DNA from: Acidimicrobiaceae bacterium
Lineage (GTDB): Bacteria > Actinomycetota > Acidimicrobiia > Acidimicrobiales > Ilumatobacteraceae
Reading direction: 5' to 3'
DNA length: 64,000 bases
NCBI GenBank assembly: GCA_016722025.1
Contig: JADKGZ010000001.1
Span: 1-64,000, forward strand
Shown here: positions 57,935 through 64,000 of the stretch, piece by piece
Position numbering within the stretch: the stretch's first letter is position 1
Layout: each line of letters opens with the position of its first letter
Translations under genes and position numbers: made by a program
Notes under the pieces: model-generated
Told to the model about the DNA's origin: nothing
The model's database searches: none
The model's input: the letters and a program-made list of their open reading frames with translations, nothing else

Positions 57935-57967
57935 GCCCGGCCAACCCCAGCTGAACAGCCGGGGAAC
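57935..57967 (-). promoter_or_regulatory. PHO-box-like triple 11-bp direct repeat upstream of phoX
   Basis: On the minus strand, three adjoining 11-mers: GTTCCCCGGCT, GTTCAGCTGGG and GTTGGCCGGGC. Each starts GTT, at exactly 11-base spacing. This is the layout of actinobacterial PhoP sites (GTTCA direct repeats). Presence ahead of a phosphatase gene makes PhoPR control likely. Confidence 0.55.
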
Positions 57968-58090
57968 TGTCGGGGCGAGAGCACGCTGCTGGCCACAGCG
58001 AGTCGCCGCGAGCACCCAGCCACGTCGACGTCGCCTGGTCGCTCCCGATCCACGACCGATGTGGACATCGGCCGACCAGAGTCGCTGAGG

Positions 58091-58684
58091 TCACTCGTCG
58101 GCAGCCGACGGGGGCATCTTGGCGAGCAGCAGATCGCGCAGCTCGTTGCCCACGACCAGCAGCGGGGCCGGATCGCGTCGTGCTCGCGCGAGCAGCAGCG
58201 CACCTTCGATCGCTGCCAGCACCACCATGGCCAGGCGGTCCGCTTGCTCGGCTGGAGCGCCGTGCTCTCTCATCGCATCGGCGAGCGCGACCGTCCAGCT
58301 GGCGAACGCTGAGCTGCAACTGGCTGCGAGTGCGTCGGAGGTGTGCGCCGTTTCGAGCGCGACGGTGGCCACCGGGCAACCGTCGGCCCACCCGCTCTGC
58401 TGCAGCCCGACGGCCGCTGCCTCGGTCCACCACGCCACGGCTTCGGCCGGGTGCCGGCCGGCGAGCACGCCACGCAGCATCCGCTCGTAGCCGGCACCGG
58501 CCAACGCCACGGCTTCCGCTGCCAGCTGTTCCTTGCCACCCGGGAAGTGGTGCGCCTGCGAGCCCCAGGGCGTGGCGCTCTCGGCCACCACCTGCCGCCA
58601 GCCGGTGGCGGCGTAGCCCTGGCGGCGCATCAGCGAGGCGGCGGTGCGCAGCATCCGGTGACGAGTGTCGGTGAGGCGAGGCAT
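58091..58684 (-). CDS. TetR-family transcriptional regulator
   Basis: 197 residues: an N-terminal helix-turn-helix (RHRMLRTAASLMRRQGYAAT, then QVVAESATPWGSQAHHFPGG) and a variable ligand domain of the YxaF/LmrA-like type with a Cys (WADGCPVATVALE). It probably represses the divergent alcohol dehydrogenase gene and itself through the palindrome at 58708-58717. TAGGAT ends six bases before the ATG, a leaderless start. Confidence 0.9.
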   Translation of the reverse strand: MPRLTDTRHRMLRTAASLMRRQGYAATGWRQVVAESATPWGSQAHHFPGGKEQLAAEAVALAGAGYERMLRGVLAGRHPAEAVAWWTEAAAVGLQQSGWADGCPVATVALETAHTSDALAASCSSAFASWTVALADAMREHGAPAEQADRLAMVVLAAIEGALLLARARRDPAPLLVVGNELRDLLLAKMPPSAADE

Positions 58685-58690
58685 GGTGGA

Positions 58691-58696
58691 ATCCTA
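58691..58696 (-). promoter_or_regulatory. -10 element TAGGAT, leaderless start of the TetR gene
   Basis: TAGGAT on the minus strand, six bases before ATG 58684; 11 bases from the shared operator. Confidence 0.5.
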
Positions 58697-58700
58697 CGAT

Positions 58701-58727
58701 TTGACAAGACGATCGTCCGACTATGAC
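58701..58727 (+). promoter_or_regulatory. promoter of the alcohol dehydrogenase gene
   Basis: TTGACA at 58701-58706 and TATGAC at 58722-58727, 15 bases apart. The operator palindrome lies in the spacer, so a bound TetR would block it. Confidence 0.45.
58708..58717. promoter_or_regulatory. TetR operator palindrome GACGATCGTC
   Basis: A perfect 10-bp palindrome in the 75-base gap between the divergent TetR and dehydrogenase genes, of the form seen at many TetR-family operators. Confidence 0.6.
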
Positions 58728-58759
58728 ACTTGTCCTACTCGCAGCGAGAAAGGCAGCGC

Positions 58760-59788
58760 ATGCAGCGAATGATGTTGATCGGCGCCGGTGAGGTGCGCTG
58801 GGAGGATGCTTCGGAACCGACTCTCAGTGGGGCGGGGGCAGCCATCGTGCGGCCGCTCGCCATCGCCACCTGCGATCTCGATGTGGGGGTGCTGCGCGGT
58901 GGCTTTCCGCTGCAGGGGCCGTACCCGTTCGGTCACGAGGGCGTGGCCGAGGTGGTCGCCGTTGGCGACGCCGTTCGCGAGATCACCATCGGCGACATCG
59001 TGGTGGTCCCGTTCCAGATCTCGTGCGGCAGCTGCGCACCATGCCGGCGTGGCCGCACGGGCAACTGCGCCACACATCCGCGGTTGTCCACCTACGGCCT
59101 GGGGGCGATGGGTGGCCTGTCGTGGGGTGGGCTGCTCGCCGACCTCGCCGAGGTTCCGCACGCCGACGCGATGCTCGTGAAGGTACCTGCCGGCATCAGC
59201 CCGCTCGCGGTGGCGAGCGCGAGCGACAACCTCCCCGATGCCTGGCGCACGGTCGGCCCACAACTGGCCGCCGACCCGGGTGCCGAGGTGCTCGTGGTGG
59301 GCGGCGACGGCGGCCCGAACTCGATCGGCCTCTACGCCGTCGGCATCGCGCTCGGCCTGGGTGCATCCCGGGTCGTCTACGTCGATCATGTGCCGGAGCG
59401 GCTGGAAGTGGCGGCCGCGTTCGGCGCGGATGTCGTCGACGGTCCGCCTCCCGCCAAGGCGGGTGCCTTCGCGATCACCGTCGATGCCAGTGGTACCGAG
59501 GCCGGGCTGCGCTGCGTCCTGAACAGCACTGCGTTCGATGGCACGTGCACCAGCCCCTCGGTGTACCTCAGCGACCCGTCGGTGCCGATGTTCTCGATGT
59601 ACTCACGCTGCTGCACGCTGCACACCGGCCGCGCCCACGTCCGCCGGGCCATCCCACAGGTGCTCGCGCTGGTGGCCGCCGGCTTCGACCCATCGCTGGT
59701 CACGTCCACCGTGGTCTCCTGGACGGATGCAGAAGCCGCGCTCGCTCATCCCCCGCTGAAGCTCGTGATCGCCCGCGACGCCGGGTAG
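58760..59788 (+). CDS. zinc-type alcohol dehydrogenase (MDR family)
   Basis: 342 residues of the medium-chain dehydrogenase fold: catalytic-zinc neighbourhood (YPFGHEGVAEVVAVGDAV), structural Cys cluster (CGSCAPCRRGRTGNC), and NAD(P) domain (VLVVGGDGGPNSIGLYAVGI, GxGGxxG altered to GGDGGP). The usual catalytic Cys around residue 38 is replaced: TCDLDVGVL keeps a Cys. ATG 58760 has a GAGAAAGG site. It is divergent from a TetR regulator and is probably inducible. Confidence 0.85.
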   Translation: MQRMMLIGAGEVRWEDASEPTLSGAGAAIVRPLAIATCDLDVGVLRGGFPLQGPYPFGHEGVAEVVAVGDAVREITIGDIVVVPFQISCGSCAPCRRGRTGNCATHPRLSTYGLGAMGGLSWGGLLADLAEVPHADAMLVKVPAGISPLAVASASDNLPDAWRTVGPQLAADPGAEVLVVGGDGGPNSIGLYAVGIALGLGASRVVYVDHVPERLEVAAAFGADVVDGPPPAKAGAFAITVDASGTEAGLRCVLNSTAFDGTCTSPSVYLSDPSVPMFSMYSRCCTLHTGRAHVRRAIPQVLALVAAGFDPSLVTSTVVSWTDAEAALAHPPLKLVIARDAG

Positions 59789-59813
59789 CCACGGTGCCGG
59801 TCGGCGCTCCCGG

Positions 59814-60356
59814 TCAGCGCCGGCGCGAGGTGGTGCCGAAGAGGTGATGGATGAGCGGCACTGTCTTCACGTGGCGACAGGCGACAACCGACGTCGGTCG
59901 GCGTTCACTCGCTGTGCCTCGCGACGCGACAGGTACGGGCGCGGGCACGTGTGCGAAGAGGTACAACGGCAGCCCGGAGATCTGTTGATCGTGAGCGCCC
60001 GCTCGTCGGCAGCGACTGCTCGGAGGAGGACGCAGGAGCGGTGGCGCCACGTGCGACGAAGCACCAGCACTCGGCCGCTGGTGAGAGCGACGAGGCGTGA
60101 GCCGTTCACGAGGAACCAAGCCCAGGGACACGCTGATCAGGAGGTACAACGCGAACACCAGCCGGTCCGAGAGCGGCAGAAGGATGATCAAGGGCGAAAG
60201 AACCATCGCCACCGCGAGTGACGATGGGCCAGGCCACGCCCTTGCTCGTGCTCGATACACGTCGACGAGCACTTCCCCGTCGTCCACCACTCCGGCAGCG
60301 CGAACCAAGGAGACCAGGTCTTCGTCGGAGTCCTGGATCTCTTCCCATCGTTTCAC
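59814..60356 (-). CDS. membrane protein with PH-like tail, probably frameshifted
   Basis: About 180 residues. The N-terminal part is readable: KRWEEIQDSDEDLVSLVRAA, then two membrane helices (LAVAMVLSPLIILLPLSDRL, FALYLLISVSLGLVPRE). After about 60105 another frame gives RLVALTSGRVLVLRRTWRHR and AVAADERALTI, which resembles a bacterial PH domain. A frame change there would join the two. GTG 60356 has a GAGGG site. The function is unknown. Confidence 0.45.
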   Translation of the reverse strand: MKRWEEIQDSDEDLVSLVRAAGVVDDGEVLVDVYRARARAWPGPSSLAVAMVLSPLIILLPLSDRLVFALYLLISVSLGLVPRERLTPRRSHQRPSAGASSHVAPPLLRPPPSSRCRRAGAHDQQISGLPLYLFAHVPAPVPVASRGTASERRPTSVVACRHVKTVPLIHHLFGTTSRRR

Positions 60357-60458
60357 GGCACCCTCACGATTCCGGCGTTGCGTGCGAGCACTCTGGTCAG
60401 CGCGATGCCACAACCGTAGTGGAAGTCGACCGACCGGGGCGATGGAAGGTGGGCCGGG

Positions 60459-63400
60459 CTACGGGCGGCGGTCGGGCTTGGGGCGCTGGCGGGCGTCGCG
60501 CCGGCGCTGCATCGCGTCTTTGCGGCTCTGCCCGCGCTCGAGGCTCTCCTGCACGTCGTCGGGCCCGTCGGACCCGTCGTCGCCCAGGAACCCGGCCAGC
60601 GACCGAACGGTGGGAAAGCGGAACATGTCGACCAGCGACACCTTGCGGCTCAGCAGCTCCGACAGCCGCGCGCTGGCCTGCACCATCATCAGCGAGTTGG
60701 CGCCCAGGTCGAACACGTTGGTCTCCACGCCCACTGCATCGAGCGAGAGCATGTCCTGCCACACGGTGGCGATCGAGCGTTCGAAGTCGTTGGCCGGTGG
60801 CGCCGCAGCGACAGAGCCCTCGGTGCGCGACCGATCGGGCGCCGGCAGCGCGTTGCGATCGATCTTGCCGTTGGGCGTGCGCGGCAGGGCCTGCAGCACC
60901 ACGAAGGCTGTGGGCACCATGTAGTCGGGCAGCGACGCACGCACGTGGGCGCGCAGCGTTGGCCCGAGGTCTTTCGCCGCCGGCTGCGCCGGCTCGTTGG
61001 CGAACACCGACCAGTGGGGCGGCGCATCGGTGAACACCGTGGGTTGCCGCGAGGGTTGGTTGCGCGAGCGCAGGACGAGATCGAAGCGGTCGCACCCGTC
61101 GGCCGACCAGACGAGATCCGTGTCGTAGCGAGGGTCGAGGTCGACCAGGTCGGCAGGGTCGACACCCGGCTCGACGTGCTCGAGCGCCTGCTGGATGTCG
61201 GCCACCGTGGCAGGCCCGTTGGCGTCGGACAGCACTTCGACCAGCGCTGCCTCGCGCACGAGGCGATCGTTGCGCAGCGAAGGCACCACCAGGATCGGTG
61301 GCTCGTCGGCCAGAGCGGCGCGCACGGCATCGACCGAGAACTCGGCGAGTGGCAGCGTGCGCACCGGGACGTCGGTCGCCTCGGCCCCACCTTCACGACG
61401 CAGGACCACGTCGTAGCGGAAGCGGGTGAGCTCGTTGTGGAACCGACCGGCCTTGAGCCGCACCGCGACCGATGCCAGCGCTGGCACGGCCGAACGGAGG
61501 GCGAGGAACAGTGCCGGATCGATGACGAGCTCTTCGTCGTGCTGCGCTCGTTGCTCGGCTCGCTCGTACAGATCGGCGCGCGTCATCTCCGATGGCGCCC
61601 GTGCCAGCTCGACCGCGGCGGCGAACAGCGGCAGGTGTGCGTGGCTGCGCAGATCGCCGAGGAACAGCGCGCCTCCGGGTGCGAGCAGTGACATCGCCTT
61701 CGCGACCACGTCGACGAAGTAGTCGACATCGGGGAAGTACTGGGCCACGGAGTTGACGACGATCGTGTCGAACGTCTCGTCGACCAGCGTCGCGACGTCG
61801 TCGGCACGCCCTTGCAGCAACGACACCTGCGGCAGCGGAGCCGTCTCCAGCCGCTGTGCGATCCGGTCGAGTGCGTTCTGGGCGAGGTCGATGCCGACGA
61901 AGCGCTCCGCCTGGGGCGCCAGCCGGAACAGCAACAAGCCGGTGCCGCAGCCGATCTCGAGGATGCGCCGCGGCGCCAGCTCGCTGATGCGCGCCACCGT
62001 CTCGTCGACCCATTCCCGCATCTCCTCGGCGGGTATCGGTGCACCGGTGTAGCTGTCGTTCCAGCCGGCGATGTCGAACGTGGCATCGGTCTCGGTGCTC
62101 TGGCCGTAGGTCTCGTTCCACACCTGCCCCCATGCATCGGTGTCGCCGCCTTCGCCGGCGGAACGGGGCACGACGTAGGCGATGAGCCGCGGCTCGCCGG
62201 GAGAGTCGGTGCGGGCGACGACCACGGTCTCGAACACGTCGCCGTGACGGCCGATGGCGGTTTCGATCTCGCCAAGCTCGATGCGGTAGCCACGGATCTT
62301 GACCTGGTGATCGAGGCGGCCGCTGAACTCGATCTCGCCGTCGGCGCGCATGCGGGCCAGGTCGCCGGTGCGGTACACCCGGTCGCCGCCGGCCGCCGGG
62401 AGCGCGACGAACCGCTCGTCGGTGAGCTCGGGCCGATCGAGGTACCCGCGCACGACCCCGGCCCCACCGATGAGCAGCTCGCCGGCCACGCCGATCGGGT
62501 TCGGCTGCAGGTGGCGGTCGACGATGTGGATCTCGGTGTTGGCGATCGGGCGACCGATCGTGATCGGGCGACCGGCGGCCAGGATGGGCGACACGGTGGA
62601 CCAGATGGTGGTTTCGGTGGGCCCGTACATGTTGAGCAGGTCGCCGCGGATCTGCGGCCGAATCCGGTCGGCCAACGCTGCTGGCAGGGCTTCGCCACCG
62701 AGCAGCAGCTTGCGCAGCCTGGCAAGCGCGGTCATGCCCTCGGGCGTGGCGGCGATCACCGCCGCGTGTGAGGGCGTGCACTGGAAGTGGGTCACCTCGT
62801 GCCGCTCGAACTGGGCGATCAGCCCCCAGTCGTCGCCTGCCGGCGCAACGCCGTCGCCGGCCGGATCAACGGCCGCCGCATCGTCGGCGCCCGGCTCCGG
62901 GTTGGTGAGCCGGCGCAGGGTGTCGAGCTGGCGAAGACCGTCGAGCACGCGCTGCTCGTCGACACCGAAGTCGATGAGGCACGCGAGCTCGTCGACTCCG
63001 AGGTCGGCCAGGCGTTGCACAGTCTCGCGGCAGCTCTCCGGCGTGCCGAACAACCCCGCGGTGCGGAAGTAGCGATCGAAGGCGTGATCCATGATCACGG
63101 CCATCTCCTCGGCGCTGAGCTCGCTGAGGTCTTGCGCCTCACCCGGCTGAGTGCGCTGGGCGGTGGGCTTGGCGAAGCTCGTCTGCTCCCAGCGCACCTG
63201 GTTGATCAAGTCGGTCGACGTGCGCAGGTACTCGAGGAACGGCTCGCGCACGGTGTCGCGCACGTCGTCGATGTCGTCGCCCACGAACGTGTGCAGCATC
63301 AGGCTGATGTGGCCCTTGCCGGGGTGGCCGGCGGCGGCGTAGGCGGCGCGGTAGGCAGCGATGTTGGCCACCAGATCGTCGTGGTTCATCACGAGCAGGT

Positions 63401-64000
63401 TGGTGAGGATGGATGCGCCGATGCGCCCCGCCATCGCGAACGTGTCGGGGCTGCCACCGGCGGTGATCCAGATCGGCGGGTCGGGCTGCACCGGCGGCGG
63501 AAACATCGAGACCGACACCTCGCGGCCGTCGCCGCTGGTGGCCGTGACCGATTCGCCGCGCCACAGGCTGCGGATGGTGTCGATGCCACTCGCCATCAGC
63601 GCGCGACGGTCGGCGAAGTTGTCGGGCGCGAGCACGAAGTCGTTGGCGTGCCAGCCGGAGGCGAACGAAAGGCCGACACGGCCGTTGGAGAGGTTGTCGA
63701 CCACCGACCAGTCCTCCGCACAACGAATCGGGTTGTGCAGGGGCAGCACCACGCTGCCGGCACGGATCTGGATGCGTTCGGTGACCATCGCCACCGCAGT
63801 GCTGGTGATGGCCGCGTTCGGGTAGTTGCCGCCGAACTCGTGGAAGTGCCGCTCGGGGGTCCAGATGGCGGAGAACCCGTTCGCGTCGGCGAACTTGGCG
63901 CCCTCCAGCAGCAGCCGGTACCGATCGCCGGCCACACTGGTGGCATCGGCGGCGAAGTAGAACAGGCTGAACTGCATCGCCGAGACTGCGGCGTCGCCGC
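60459..64000 (-). CDS. nonribosomal peptide synthetase, C-terminal part: LLM monooxygenase - adenylation (C-terminal half) with embedded methyltransferase - carrier
   Basis: The open frame has no stop up to the right edge; numbering below starts at the first ATG (63977), but upstream codons (GDAAVSA) are open too, so it is probably the end of a larger protein. Residues 1-355 are a MupA/Atu3671-type luciferase-like monooxygenase. 383-610 hold adenylation motifs A5 (NMYGPTETTIWST), A6, A7 (YRTGDLAR) and A8 (KIRGYRIELGEIE). A SAM methyltransferase (ILEIGCGTG at 672) follows at about 630-895. A9 and A10 (TPNGKIDRNAL, 1034-1044) come next, and a carrier domain with Ser1095 (LGANSL). The A1-A4 part of the adenylation domain is not present downstream of the ATG. 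It would N- or C-methylate and oxidise a tethered residue. Confidence 0.88.
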   Translation of the reverse strand, partial: GDAAVSAMQFSLFYFAADATSVAGDRYRLLLEGAKFADANGFSAIWTPERHFHEFGGNYPNAAITSTAVAMVTERIQIRAGSVVLPLHNPIRCAEDWSVVDNLSNGRVGLSFASGWHANDFVLAPDNFADRRALMASGIDTIRSLWRGESVTATSGDGREVSVSMFPPPVQPDPPIWITAGGSPDTFAMAGRIGASILTNLLVMNHDDLVANIAAYRAAYAAAGHPGKGHISLMLHTFVGDDIDDVRDTVREPFLEYLRTSTDLINQVRWEQTSFAKPTAQRTQPGEAQDLSELSAEEMAVIMDHAFDRYFRTAGLFGTPESCRETVQRLADLGVDELACLIDFGVDEQRVLDGLRQLDTLRRLTNPEPGADDAAAVDPAGDGVAPAGDDWGLIAQFERHEVTHFQCTPSHAAVIAATPEGMTALARLRKLLLGGEALPAALADRIRPQIRGDLLNMYGPTETTIWSTVSPILAAGRPITIGRPIANTEIHIVDRHLQPNPIGVAGELLIGGAGVVRGYLDRPELTDERFVALPAAGGDRVYRTGDLARMRADGEIEFSGRLDHQVKIRGYRIELGEIETAIGRHGDVFETVVVARTDSPGEPRLIAYVVPRSAGEGGDTDAWGQVWNETYGQSTETDATFDIAGWNDSYTGAPIPAEEMREWVDETVARISELAPRRILEIGCGTGLLLFRLAPQAERFVGIDLAQNALDRIAQRLETAPLPQVSLLQGRADDVATLVDETFDTIVVNSVAQYFPDVDYFVDVVAKAMSLLAPGGALFLGDLRSHAHLPLFAAAVELARAPSEMTRADLYERAEQRAQHDEELVIDPALFLALRSAVPALASVAVRLKAGRFHNELTRFRYDVVLRREGGAEATDVPVRTLPLAEFSVDAVRAALADEPPILVVPSLRNDRLVREAALVEVLSDANGPATVADIQQALEHVEPGVDPADLVDLDPRYDTDLVWSADGCDRFDLVLRSRNQPSRQPTVFTDAPPHWSVFANEPAQPAAKDLGPTLRAHVRASLPDYMVPTAFVVLQALPRTPNGKIDRNALPAPDRSRTEGSVAAAPPANDFERSIATVWQDMLSLDAVGVETNVFDLGANSLMMVQASARLSELLSRKVSLVDMFRFPTVRSLAGFLGDDGSDGPDDVQESLERGQSRKDAMQRRRDARQRPKPDRRP

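Overview
The window is high-GC DNA from an actinobacterium. The best fit is the Acidimicrobiia (Ilumatobacter-like), judged from protein style rather than any marker gene: three stand-alone F420-type luciferase-like oxidoreductases, a KorAB 2-oxoacid:ferredoxin oxidoreductase, Thr-rich lipoprotein linkers, GTG starts, GTGA/ATGA gene overlaps, an actinobacterial-type LexA box and TANNNT -10 hexamers. I see no rRNA, tRNA, CRISPR array, phage or insertion sequence. Several conserved genes are broken by single-base changes in short homopolymers. They look like uncorrected long-read errors rather than decay, so broken genes are reported as genes with probable sequence errors.

Layout: 1-687, start of a class III nucleotide cyclase running off the left edge. 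800-9301, one giant secreted protein (TolB/PD40-like N-terminus, five copies of an eight-residue repeat, a gingipain-like region, nine Calx-beta repeats). 9670-12610, korB/korA. 12662-13534, an EamA transporter behind a strong terminator. 13606-22863, a leftward operon for reductive pyrimidine breakdown: beta-ureidopropionase, dihydropyrimidinase, malonate/methylmalonate-semialdehyde dehydrogenase, an LLM oxidoreductase and an NMT1/THI5-type ABC importer. A divergent MocR-type regulator (22920) faces it across a short palindrome. Palindromic REP-like elements separate the middle genes.

24307-34653 holds an eIF2B-like protein, a thioredoxin-fold protein, HrpB helicase (with an in-frame stop), an SGNH hydrolase, class I fumarase, a duplicated membrane protein with a lipoprotein partner, and a TAP-like peptidase. 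34743-49617 holds an enoyl-CoA hydratase/LLM pair, an ABC-F protein, DUF2752, an SGNH lipoprotein, MscL, a three-gene operon ending in a flavoprotein disulfide reductase, an M23/MFS pair, amidase, PPK2, SDR and an alpha/beta hydrolase/LLM pair.

49722-54496 holds two divergent GGDEF-EAL proteins, the second behind a structured leader and a 28-codon upstream ORF. 54557-59788 holds SOS-controlled DinB, a Tat-exported PhoX behind a PHO-box-like triple repeat, and a TetR/alcohol dehydrogenase pair with a shared operator. The right edge (60459-64000) is the C-terminal part of a large nonribosomal peptide synthetase. Its adenylation domain appears to be interrupted twice, by a luciferase-like monooxygenase and by a methyltransferase. 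This is the most unusual object in the window.

A recurring signal is the leaderless gene start: a TANNNT hexamer lies 6-9 nt before the start codon, with no Shine-Dalgarno, at twelve genes.
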